From Clostridium beijerinckii (GTDB lineage: Bacteria; Bacillota; Clostridia; Clostridiales; Clostridiaceae): a DNA stretch of 64,000 nucleotides. The stretch spans positions 4,475,001 through 4,539,000 of the forward strand of contig NZ_CP144906.1 of NCBI RefSeq assembly GCF_036699995.1, written 5' to 3'. Position numbers and translations under genes: made by a program. Positions 56,503-64,000 of this stretch are shown in pieces (within the stretch, counting starts at the first letter, position 1; each line of letters begins with the position of its first letter). The notes under the pieces are model-generated. The model had not been told where the DNA came from, did not search any database, and worked only from the letters and a program-made list of their open reading frames with translations.

Positions 56503-57756
56503 TTAAGAAAATCTTTCTGTCTTATACCACTTTGCTTCCTTTTTCAATACAACATCCCTTATATAATTGTAAAAACCAGCCACCGAAACTATAGCCCACA
56601 TTTTGCAATAAGTAAAATAGCTTAAAAATATAATCAATACATTTTTTACATTCAATTCTCCTTTTTCCGTTGAAATTGCTACCATTACTGATAAGACAAA
56701 TACTAATAATGCCATAAACCATAAAATAATCTCATACCCTCCAATATGAAGTTCAATTAAATTTGCTCCTCCAAGCAAAAATAAACAGTCTGATATTACA
56801 CTTGCAGATAAAAAAAAGAAATAAACCAAAGTATAATATAGAATATCAAATTTTGTCACTCCTGCTTCTAATCCAAATAAATATTTCAGATTTTTTATTA
56901 CCACATATATATTTCCTTTTGCCCATCTGTTTCTCTGCTTAAACCATACTTTAATAGTTTGAGGCTCCTGTTCATAAGTTACTGCAAGAGGCATAAATTT
57001 TATTTTATATCCCATTCTGTAAATTCTAAAGCTGACTTCTGTATCTTCTGTTATAGCTTTTGTATCCCAACCTCCCATTTCTTCCATCACTTCTCTTCTA
57101 ACTACAAAATTAGTTCCTGGAATGGTGCAAAGTTTAAGCATATACCATCTTCCTGCCTGCGCCATCCATTGATATGTAAGAGTTTCTATATTAACAAAGT
57201 TTGTAAGTAAATTTACATCCTTATTTCTGCATCTAAACTTTCCAATAACTGCTCCCAATTTCTTATCTTTTATCAAAGTCTGCACCAAATACTTAAGAGC
57301 ATTTTTATCAGGAGTATTATCTGCATCATAAACCGCTAAAATTTCTCCCTTGCTTCTTTGAAGACCTATGTTTAAAGCATTTGATTTTCCTTTTCCCCCT
57401 ATTATATTATCAGTATTAATCACTATAAGATTTCTGCCATAATAAGTTTTTTGGACATTTTCAAGTACATCTTTAGAATTGTCGCTTGAATTATCATTTA
57501 TTACTATAATTTCATATTTATCATTTGGATAATCCAATTCTAACAAAGAAATTACTGTCTTTTTTATTACTACAGCTTCATTATGAGCTGGAACTAATAT
57601 TGATACAAATGGATAGCTTTCAAGCTCTTCATACATATATTCCTTGTTTACTTTTGAATAATACATATATCCGGCTATTACTAATATCACATTCATAAAA
57701 ATTGTTATCCATATTACTATGAGTGAATATATAACTAAATAATCTAAAATATTCAT
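56503..57756 (-). CDS. GT2 cellulose/exopolysaccharide synthase (BcsA/CcsA-like, no PilZ)
   Basis: 417 aa. A processive family 2 glycosyltransferase: an N-terminal membrane helix, PFVSILVPAHNEAVVI, the UDP-binding DNSSD, DADNTPD (DxD), TEDTEVSFR (TED) and the QxxRW motif KQRNRWAKGN, then about four C-terminal membrane helices. Bacterial BcsA has a C-terminal PilZ domain that senses c-di-GMP; this protein ends ~20 residues after its last helix and lacks one. It starts 5 bp after the preceding gene. Confidence 0.92.
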   Translation of the reverse strand: MNILDYLVIYSLIVIWITIFMNVILVIAGYMYYSKVNKEYMYEELESYPFVSILVPAHNEAVVIKKTVISLLELDYPNDKYEIIVINDNSSDNSKDVLENVQKTYYGRNLIVINTDNIIGGKGKSNALNIGLQRSKGEILAVYDADNTPDKNALKYLVQTLIKDKKLGAVIGKFRCRNKDVNLLTNFVNIETLTYQWMAQAGRWYMLKLCTIPGTNFVVRREVMEEMGGWDTKAITEDTEVSFRIYRMGYKIKFMPLAVTYEQEPQTIKVWFKQRNRWAKGNIYVVIKNLKYLFGLEAGVTKFDILYYTLVYFFFLSASVISDCLFLLGGANLIELHIGGYEIILWFMALLVFVLSVMVAISTEKGELNVKNVLIIFLSYFTYCKMWAIVSVAGFYNYIRDVVLKKEAKWYKTERFS

Positions 57757-57760
57757 ACCA

Positions 57761-59029
57761 TTATTTAAAAAACCTTTTTCTTTCTATATTTCTGCTTATT
57801 ATAAGTATTCCTATAAATATTATTAAAGCTGCTCCACTGAATATTTCCAGTCTTCTATTAGTAAGAGTTAAATCCTCTTTAATTGGATTTTCTTTATTAA
57901 TTGTTTTGTTAACAGCATTTTCATATTCTTCTGCATTAATAAATCTATCCTGAGTTACCTCTTGATTGTTAAAGAAAACTCTTCCATTATCATTCTTAAT
58001 TTCACTTTCAAACTTTATATAAGTGCTCATTTTATTACTTGGAATAAGATTAATTTCTTTACTTAAAACTTTATCAATATTATTTTTAAATTCTTCTAAA
58101 TTGCAGTTACTTTCTATTTTTATTGCATTTTTACCGCTTATTTTTTCATTATTAATATAGTCGTTTAAATCAACTTTTTGAATAAAATTGGTATAAGCTT
58201 TGATTTCATAATTATCTATATCAATGTTAATATCTTCATTGTAATTTAGAAATAAAGTATTAGTGCCTTCTAAAATATTTTTCAAATCTTCTCTATAGAG
58301 AAATTCTTCATCAGCATTTATTCCAACTGGATAAATCCAATAATTAGTATAATTCTTAAAGGCTTCTTTAAGTTTATCTCCAATTATTTTTCCCCCTGTA
58401 CCTGTGCCATTTACTCCTTTAGAATTAATTATAGGAAACTTAAGTATTACTTTTCCTCCATTTGCCTGTGCATATCTTAAAGCTTCTGAAAATCTGCCCA
58501 TGGCTTTTAAATCTTCATTTACAAATACCGGCGCTGCTTCTATAAAAAATTTAATCCCCTTATCTTTTAGATAATCAATTTCGCCTATTAAATTATTTAA
58601 ATCATTAAAAGGAGTTACATTATCAAGATATAAGTAAGTTTCAGTTTTTAATTTAAAACCCTTTTTATCTAAAAGTTCAGAAGATTTCTTTATCCATTTA
58701 ATGTTTCTGTCATATGATTTTAATTCCTCTATACTATGATTTTCTTCTCCAATATTTAAAATAAATATTTCATTATACTGCTCCACATCTTTTGGATTAT
58801 CTATATTTATTTTAGATATGTTAATTTCCTTTTCTTTTGACAACTGACTTTTAACTAAAGAACTCAATAAATTTTTTTCACTTCCATATTCCTTACTTTT
58901 ATCATATAAAATAAGTACTTTCTCGTTTTCTCCATAACATTTCATGGGGTTAATAAAATACTCAGCGCCTATAAAGCAAATCAAAATTGTTATAACTCTA
59001 TAAATAAAGCATTTATTCATGTATATCAT
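57761..59029 (-). CDS. Exported protein of the exopolysaccharide cluster (DUF2334-like)
   Basis: 422 aa. Signal sequence (about residues 6-25), a long extracytoplasmic domain and one C-terminal membrane helix (LEIFSGAALIIFIGILII). The middle, with DNVTPFNDLNNLIGEIDYLKDKGIKFFIEAAPVFVNED, FSEALRYAQANGGKVILKFP and YWIYPVGINADEEFL, resembles the DUF2334 branch of deacetylase-like TIM-barrel proteins, but the deacetylase histidines are not obvious. In other clostridia a glucanase (ccsZ) occupies this place. The start overlaps the end of the GGDEF gene by 17 bp (ATG 59020 is an alternative), showing translational coupling. Confidence 0.7.
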   Translation of the reverse strand: MIYMNKCFIYRVITILICFIGAEYFINPMKCYGENEKVLILYDKSKEYGSEKNLLSSLVKSQLSKEKEINISKINIDNPKDVEQYNEIFILNIGEENHSIEELKSYDRNIKWIKKSSELLDKKGFKLKTETYLYLDNVTPFNDLNNLIGEIDYLKDKGIKFFIEAAPVFVNEDLKAMGRFSEALRYAQANGGKVILKFPIINSKGVNGTGTGGKIIGDKLKEAFKNYTNYWIYPVGINADEEFLYREDLKNILEGTNTLFLNYNEDINIDIDNYEIKAYTNFIQKVDLNDYINNEKISGKNAIKIESNCNLEEFKNNIDKVLSKEINLIPSNKMSTYIKFESEIKNDNGRVFFNNQEVTQDRFINAEEYENAVNKTINKENPIKEDLTLTNRRLEIFSGAALIIFIGILIISRNIERKRFFK

Positions 59030-59867
59030 ATTCCAATTCCTTCTCTGCCAGTCTAATGAGTTCCAATGGATCTTTTATAGAATTATCAAAGGTATAACTA
59101 CCAATTTGAATATCAAGCTTCACTTTTTTATAGTGAGATCCTTTAGTAAAATCATATTTATTAATGTTCTCTCTAAATCTCTCCTTTACAACTTTAGCTC
59201 CACTCATATCAGTAATTGTCAAAAAACCAAAAGTCTTATCATCTATTATATATTTAATATCTTCCTCTCTTAAGCTTTTTTCAAGAACTTGACTTGCCTG
59301 AATCAGCAAAAGCTTATATCCTTCTTTTCCTAAAATACTTCTAAGTTTTTCTGCAAACTTAATCTTTACAATAAGTAAGGTAACAGGAATTTTATGTCTT
59401 GTGCTAAGCTTCATATATATTGGCAGCTCCATTAAAAGAGCTCTTTGATTTTTAATATTTGTTTCCTCATCTATCATGACTAATTCTGAATTTTCATTTA
59501 TCAAACTTTCATTTTCTGTTTGAAGCGCAAAAATATTTCTTGAAACTAAAGACATTAAAATAGCTGTACTTGGAATTAGAAAAATCCAGTAATATGAGTA
59601 AAAATCAATATTTACATTTCCCCAGAAATTTAAATATAATTTGTAACTCATATAAATAAAATCAGCTGTAAGAGTAACAACTAAAGCCAATGTAACATTA
59701 GTATAATAACTTACAAGAGCTATTATCATTACAACTTCGAGCATAATATAATTTTCAAAAGAATTATCCAATTCAAAAACTTTATAGCTTAAACATAAAA
59801 CAAAGAAATATGCTATAAGTATAGTTATTAGGATATCAACCTTTTTTCTTACATTAACTGGTTCCAC
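59013..59867 (-). CDS. Membrane protein with degenerate GGDEF domain, I-site kept
   Basis: 284 aa with a GTG start (GGAGG 8 nt upstream). About four membrane helices (residues 10-115), a short coiled coil (LQTENESLINENSELVMID) and a GGDEF-type domain. The start of the domain is typical (DEETNIKNQRALLMELP), but the GGDEF signature position reads DDKTF, so no cyclase activity is expected. Five residues before it stands REED, matching the RxxD inhibitory site that binds c-di-GMP, at exactly the usual spacing. First gene of the exopolysaccharide cluster. Most likely a c-di-GMP receptor rather than an enzyme. Confidence 0.85.
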   Translation of the reverse strand: MEPVNVRKKVDILITILIAYFFVLCLSYKVFELDNSFENYIMLEVVMIIALVSYYTNVTLALVVTLTADFIYMSYKLYLNFWGNVNIDFYSYYWIFLIPSTAILMSLVSRNIFALQTENESLINENSELVMIDEETNIKNQRALLMELPIYMKLSTRHKIPVTLLIVKIKFAEKLRSILGKEGYKLLLIQASQVLEKSLREEDIKYIIDDKTFGFLTITDMSGAKVVKERFRENINKYDFTKGSHYKKVKLDIQIGSYTFDNSIKDPLELIRLAEKELEYDIHE

Positions 59868-59983
59868 ATATCATTCCTCCAGTTCAAAACACTTAAAAGT
59901 GAATACAAAATCAAATTTTACTTATTGTTTCTTTCATATATAGATAATTCAACTAAGACCTGAACTTATGCATATAACTCGCC

Positions 59984-60277
59984 GAAATGAATAACATACT
60001 TTTGTTCCAGTTTCTAGGTAATTCTGATGGGTGATTCTAAGGCTATAAAGTTGCACCCAAAGTGCTAGCCTCAAAGAACAAGCGCTCACAGAGAAAGTTC
60101 GAAGAACGAAATATAAAATGCCCACAGGGAAAGTTCTGCTTACCAAATGTAAAATTTGGAGCATCACTTTTCGATTCTCACTTTTTGAACTAGCACATTT
60201 GGAACAACTTATAGCCAAAGAATCACATCCATCAAAATTACCAATGAAACATTCCACAAAAGTATATTACTCATTTC
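59984..60277. repeat. Palindromic repeat family 1, copy F (294 bp)
   Basis: Near twin of copy D (same arms, GAAATGAATAACATACTTTT against reverse complement GAAATGAGTAATATACTTTT), with an additional ~50-bp insert in the loop around 60118-60170 that itself contains ACCAAATGTAAAATTTGGAG. Confidence 0.85.
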
Positions 60278-60373
60278 TTGTTAGGATATATTTCATAGTC
60301 TAAATCTAACTTATAATTGACTTATCTATATAGATAACACAAGTATGAATTAGACTTATACATATAGCCAACC

Positions 60374-60558
60374 GAAAGTAAAGACATTGTTGCTTCGCAG
60401 GACTATAAAAATTTCGCTGAAAGTGCTAAATTGCAGGTTGTCGCCACTCGTGCTTGCTCCCACTTTCAGTGTGACAAGCACAAGTGGAACAACCTACAAT
60501 AAAGCACTTTTAACATCTCATTTTTAAATGCCTGCTGCGCAAAAATATTTCTACTTTC
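60374..60558. repeat. Palindromic repeat family 1, copy G (185 bp)
   Basis: GAAAGTAAAGACATTGTTGC faces a right arm with reverse complement GAAAGTAGAAATATTTTTGC. Inner pairings are AAAGTGCT / AGCACTTT and AGGTTGT..CCACT..TGCTTG / CAAGCA..AGTGG.ACAACCT. Confidence 0.8.
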
Positions 60559-60601
60559 TAGTATAAAATATATTTCAAAGTATAAATCAAACGCTAATTT
60601 T

Positions 60602-60658
60602 CAAATGTTTTCTCCATATTATGACCCTTGTGGTTACAAATATATTTATGATTTCTAG
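60602..60658. repeat. Remnant arm of palindromic repeat (B/C subtype)
   Basis: CAAATGTTTTCTCC and ACAAATATATTTATGATTTC are the reverse complement of the left arm of copies B and C. The rest is missing. Confidence 0.6.
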
Positions 60659-60683
60659 TAAAGATATGAGCTTAATAACTTAA

Positions 60684-60753
60684 ACATATATGTTGTAAAA
60701 ATGTTACAGGAATTTCAGCTGCAATTGTGCATTGTAAATTAAAACATATATAT
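60684..60753. repeat. MITE-like repeat (family 2), short form
   Basis: CATATATGTTGTAAAAATGT to AAAACATATATATC keeps both ends but lacks the central ~35 bp. Confidence 0.55.
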
Positions 60754-62232
60754 CTATTTATTGTTTTTTGATTTTATCTTAACTTGATGCTTTTGTAATT
60801 TTATAGATATAAAATATATTAAAATCAAATCAAAACTCATATTATACATGAAAACATGTTTAGCTAAATCTGCATCTCCTGCCCCTATAACAGATATTAT
60901 AATTTGAGATATTCCAACTAAAAATATATAAAAATATGCCTCTTCTTTGAAAATCATAGTATCACAGTTGATTTTTCTCGCCTTTATGTATCTAACAGCT
61001 GAAGAATAACAATACCCTATTATCACAATAATTGATAGTACAATATTTCCTGTAAATACTTTTTCTTTTACTGTGCTATATAATGCAAAAAAATATGATT
61101 TAGCCCCAAATTCTTTGTTTTCAGATTTCTCGTAATTCCCCATTGCATTAGGTCTTATGGAATATCCATTATCAAAAGCTATTTTTAACATTTTAAAAAA
61201 TGCCCTTGGATTTGTAATATAATAAGAGATTATTTTTGTTGTAGTAAATTTTTTATAATAATCCTCTATAAGCTGTTTATCATATAAATTAACTAAAGTC
61301 ACATCATCATAGAAAGTTGTATCTTTTAATAAGGAATACTGCTCATTTAAGTTAAAAAATTTCATAACTTCATCAGGGTCTTCTTCATATAATAAAATCC
61401 CTCTATTCATTGCATGATATCCATTAATATATTGAAAATCCCCAGTTATTTGCTTATAGAACAATATTGAACTTATCACAAATCCAATAGCTAAAACCAT
61501 AGATAGCCCCTTAAATAATTTTTCCTTATTTTTAAATCCTATTCTAAGACATAATACTGCAATTAAAATACCAACTGGAGAAAGCTGCTGTTTTGAACCT
61601 AAAAATATAAAAGATGAGATTCCAAACAACAATATATTCAGCTTGCTAAACTTATTGAATTCTGCCATATTTAATAAAATTCCTATGCTGAGCAGAAAGA
61701 AACTTATATTAATAGCTTCCCCATAAAAAGAATTATAATAAGCTAAATATGTTGTGTCACAAAATATAAAAATGGTTACTAACGTTATTATTAATTTATG
61801 TTTTTCTTCAGTAACTTGATTTATTAATACCTTTACAATTAAATAAATTCCAATTGCCTCTACAAATAAAAACATCCATGACATGAATCTTATATCTAAA
61901 ATGAAATTTTTATTAATCATCTGGCTTATGTAAACTGCTATCTTAATGAAAATTCCCTGAGTTGATATAAAGTTTTTTTCTATATCATTATTGTATTTAT
62001 AAATTCCATAATACCTATAAAAATATCCATTATATAAATCACTATCATTTGGATTTAATTCATATACACCATTTGAACTTATCACTCTATAGAAATCCCC
62101 ATTGTCAGCCATACCAATAATAGGTTTAATAAATAAAGTAAATATGCCTATTATTATTACTAGGAAAAAAGCTGCTAATGGATAATTGATATTTTTAAAA
62201 ATACTATTTATTCTATTCAAAATATTTTTCAT
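60754..62232 (-). CDS. Polytopic membrane protein, possible GT-C glycosyltransferase
   Basis: 492 aa with about 10-12 membrane helices. After the first helix stands a loop with MADNGDFYRVISSNGVYELN, an acidic motif in the position used for catalysis by GT-C sugar transferases. A second loop has NSFYGEAINISFFLL, and the large loop between the later helices contains NGYHAMNRGILLYEEDPDEVMKFF. I do not recognise a named family, and a GT-C role is inferred from topology only. GGAG precedes the ATG. It is separated from the GGDEF cluster by a repeat-rich 0.9 kb. Confidence 0.65.
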   Translation of the reverse strand: MKNILNRINSIFKNINYPLAAFFLVIIIGIFTLFIKPIIGMADNGDFYRVISSNGVYELNPNDSDLYNGYFYRYYGIYKYNNDIEKNFISTQGIFIKIAVYISQMINKNFILDIRFMSWMFLFVEAIGIYLIVKVLINQVTEEKHKLIITLVTIFIFCDTTYLAYYNSFYGEAINISFFLLSIGILLNMAEFNKFSKLNILLFGISSFIFLGSKQQLSPVGILIAVLCLRIGFKNKEKLFKGLSMVLAIGFVISSILFYKQITGDFQYINGYHAMNRGILLYEEDPDEVMKFFNLNEQYSLLKDTTFYDDVTLVNLYDKQLIEDYYKKFTTTKIISYYITNPRAFFKMLKIAFDNGYSIRPNAMGNYEKSENKEFGAKSYFFALYSTVKEKVFTGNIVLSIIVIIGYCYSSAVRYIKARKINCDTMIFKEEAYFYIFLVGISQIIISVIGAGDADLAKHVFMYNMSFDLILIYFISIKLQKHQVKIKSKNNK

Positions 62233-62426
62233 CTTTCTCCTTCATAAATAATAATTTGATTTTCCTTTACTTATAGGATGTGAAACAAGTTATAAATTAT
62301 TCTTTAAAATGTAATCTATATGTACATATCTTCCATGGTAGAATCATCACCTTTATTAGTTCTTAAATATGTGTTATCATTTTAAATGTATATATTTTAA
62401 AATTCGAAGCATTGGAAGGAGATTTT

Positions 62427-63200
62427 ATGATTAAATTAGTTGTAACAGATATGGATGGAACTTTACTAGATGAGAATGGTCACTTACCAGATGGATTTAC
62501 TGATATCTTGGACCGTTTAAGAGCAAAAAACATAAAACTTGTTGCTGCTAGCGGAAGACCTTATTATACGCTACAAACTAACTTTGGCCCTGTAGGAAGA
62601 TATTTATCTTTTATTTGTGAAAATGGAGCTTTAGTTGTTGATAATAATGAGATAATTTATAAAAGTGTTTTAGCTAAAGATATGGTTCAAAATGTAATCA
62701 GTGAAGCTAAAAAAGTCAAAGCAAATGCATTAGTAGTATGCTCTCCAAATTGTGCATATATTGAAAATTATTCTGAAGAATATTTGACTGAAATAAAGAA
62801 ATATTATACAACATTAGAAATTGTAGATGATTTAAGTAAAATTGATGATGATATAATTAAAATTAGTATTTGTAATTTGGAAGGTACTAATAATATAACT
62901 GACAGTGAATTAACCAATGATCTTAATATAGTTTCAACAGCTGCAATTTGGACTGATATTTCAAACAAAGGCGTTAACAAAGGTGTTGCTTTAAAGAGTC
63001 TTATGAATACTGATAATATATCAAAAGAAGAAACTATGGTATTCGGAGATTATTACAATGATATAGAAATGCTCGCTGAAGCTGAGTATAGCTTTGTCAT
63101 GGAAAACGCTCCAGAGGACATGAAGCAATATGGTAAGTACATAGCTGCAAGTAATGTAGAACATGGAGTTTTAAGAGCAATTCTTGAATATGCTCTTTAA
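62427..63200 (+). CDS. HAD-superfamily Cof-type phosphatase
   Basis: 257 aa from ATG 62427, with GGAAGGAG upstream; the TTG at 62412 lies in that site. HAD motifs: DMDGTLLDENG (nucleophile), AASGRPYYTL, NKGVALKSLM (Lys) and VFGDYYNDIEML (acidic). The IIB cap is in the middle (ENGALVVDNNEIIY). Such enzymes dephosphorylate sugar phosphates, FMN or PLP. Palindrome copy H begins 57 bp after the stop. Confidence 0.94.
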   Translation: MIKLVVTDMDGTLLDENGHLPDGFTDILDRLRAKNIKLVAASGRPYYTLQTNFGPVGRYLSFICENGALVVDNNEIIYKSVLAKDMVQNVISEAKKVKANALVVCSPNCAYIENYSEEYLTEIKKYYTTLEIVDDLSKIDDDIIKISICNLEGTNNITDSELTNDLNIVSTAAIWTDISNKGVNKGVALKSLMNTDNISKEETMVFGDYYNDIEMLAEAEYSFVMENAPEDMKQYGKYIAASNVEHGVLRAILEYAL

Positions 63201-63256
63201 GCACAATCATAAGGTATTGGTATTGTGCAGAACTTAAAGTGAAGCGATAAACACCC

Positions 63257-63441
63257 GAAATAGAATACATATATGTTCCGCAGGACTAGAAAAACTTCGC
63301 TAGGTATGTCTAAATGGGACGATGTGCCCATTTATGCGTGCTCCAAATTTATTTGGACAAGCAAAATGGAACAACGTCTCATTAAGAAATACCAACAGCT
63401 CATTTTTCAATGCCTGACTTCACATATATGTATTCTATTTC
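63257..63441. repeat. Palindromic repeat family 1, copy H (185 bp)
   Basis: The first 20 bases, GAAATAGAATACATATATGT, are perfectly complementary to the last 20. The apex holds GTGCCCATTTATGCGTGCTC and TGGACAAGCAAAATGGAACA. Confidence 0.85.
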
Positions 63442-63547
63442 TTTGTTTTGCTATCACTTTAAGTATTTCACATATACCTTTGATTATTTCGCGCCTAGAT
63501 AACGAGTGTAAAGTTAAACACTATCTTATATATTGTAGTATATGCCA

Positions 63548-63739
63548 GAAAGGAAGGTCATGCTTTTGTGGAAGTGTTGCATTGAATATTTAACCGCAGA
63601 CATTTCCTTAGTAGAAGTTGTATTATTTTTGCTTGTCACGAGCTTGTCTCGGGAACACGCAGAAATAGGACAACTTATGCTATTGGAAATTCACGGTTAA
63701 ATATTCTGGCAACCGGAACAAATGCATGACCTTCCTTTC
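63548..63739. repeat. Palindromic repeat family 1, copy I (192 bp)
   Basis: GAAAGGAAGGTCATGC at the start pairs perfectly with GCATGACCTTCCTTTC at the end. TGAATATTTAACCG / CGGTTAAATATTC and AGAAGTTGT / ACAACTTATGCT continue the pairing. The apex contains GCTTGTCACGAGCTTGTCTC. Confidence 0.85.
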
Positions 63740-63780
63740 GTTGTTTATATACCTAACTATAGTATCTAGCGCGAACTTCA

Positions 63781-64000
63781 TTATAGCAAACTCATTTGCT
63801 GTACTTCTGTTTCTTTGAATGAAGATATGCTGACTCCAATCAGCCTTACTTCTTCTTTCAATTGCTCACTATCTAATAGCTCTTCTGCAACTTTATATAT
63901 TTCAAGCTGAGTGCCAATATAATAATTTAATGTTTTACTTCTTGTATGATTTTCAAAATCCTTGGTTTTGAATTTAAGTGTTACAGTTTTTCCACTGACA
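63781..64000 (-). CDS. dinB: DNA polymerase IV (Y family), C-terminal part
   Basis: Only the last ~72 codons are in the window; the frame is open across the right edge. The visible peptide includes GKTVTLKFKTKDFENHTRSKTL and EEVRLIGVSISSF, the little-finger domain pattern of DinB (VTLKIKxxDF..xTRSxTL and RLLGVSxSxL). It is a translesion polymerase. It converges with the HAD phosphatase gene. Confidence 0.8.
   Translation of the reverse strand, partial: VSGKTVTLKFKTKDFENHTRSKTLNYYIGTQLEIYKVAEELLDSEQLKEEVRLIGVSISSFKETEVQQMSLL

Larger units (their letters stand above)
59868..60753. other. Repeat-filled intergenic interval
   Basis: Nearly all of it is repeat: palindrome copies F and G, a remnant arm of the B/C subtype (60602-60658) and a shortened family 2 repeat (60684-60753). 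No gene. Confidence 0.75.
63201..63780. other. Repeat-filled interval between the convergent HAD and dinB genes
   Basis: Occupied by palindrome copies H and I. The short open frames inside are produced by the repeat arms and have no ribosome binding sites. Confidence 0.75.

Noticed and set aside
59013..59867. Active diguanylate cyclase
   Set aside because: The signature position reads DDKTF instead of GG(D/E)EF, so catalysis is not expected.
59949..60257. 102-codon minus-strand open frame, with a related 77-codon frame at 50794-51027
   Set aside because: Both lie in the twin palindrome copies F and D. Similarity between the two peptides reflects the DNA repeat, and neither has a ribosome binding site.
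63273..63593. 106-codon plus-strand open frame
   Set aside because: It runs through palindrome copy H and part of copy I, has no ribosome binding site, and its codons follow the repeat arms.

Overview
The window looks like a chromosome segment of a low-GC, spore-forming anaerobe of Clostridium sensu stricto. The evidence is strongly AT-biased codon use, AGGAGG-type ribosome binding sites with frequent GTG and TTG starts, the sporulation gene yunB, and a glnA - ANTAR regulator - glutamate synthase block like that of solventogenic clostridia (C. beijerinckii / C. saccharobutylicum group). The species assignment is inference.

Layout. 1-2.6 kb: a phage-replisome-organizer-like protein, a small membrane protein and a CPBP protease. 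3.0-11.35 kb: nitrogen assimilation on the minus strand (glnA, nitR, gltB, gltD), with a recognisable promoter, terminator and antiterminator in the glnA leader. 12.5-15.7 kb: aspartate kinase, a LysM protein and DedA. 15.8-32.5 kb: a polysaccharide polymerase/ligase and then a complete type IV pilus assembly operon on the minus strand (pilD, pilB, pilC, pilA, pilM, pilN, pilO, three minor-pilin-like genes and a von Willebrand A/PA14 adhesin). A c-di-GMP-II riboswitch with an overlapping terminator heads this operon. 33-46.9 kb: housekeeping and regulatory genes (yebC, yigZ, a MocR regulator with a nucleotidyltransferase, hflX, hpt, yunB, a class A PBP, a PepSY protein). 47-53 kb: a group II intron and an IS4-family element, each inserted in a copy of one palindromic repeat family, with ndk, acylphosphatase and a PHP phosphatase around them. 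54-62 kb: a cellulose/exopolysaccharide cluster (a degenerate GGDEF membrane protein, an uncharacterised exported protein, a GT2 synthase and BcsB), then a large membrane protein. 62.4-64 kb: a HAD phosphatase and the 3' end of a Y-family DNA polymerase.

Cyclic di-GMP links several parts. The riboswitch should switch the pilus operon on when c-di-GMP is high. PilB carries an MshEN-type N-terminus that binds c-di-GMP in related ATPases. The exopolysaccharide cluster encodes a GGDEF protein with a destroyed active site but an intact inhibitory-site motif at the right spacing, next to a synthase with no PilZ domain. Together this reads as a surface-attachment programme.

The intergenic DNA is unusual. 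At least nine near-complete copies of a ~185-190 bp imperfect palindrome, plus fragments, lie between genes. Arm sequences differ between copies while complementarity within each copy is kept. A second, MITE-like ~70-110 bp repeat occurs about seven times. I saw no tRNA, rRNA or CRISPR array.
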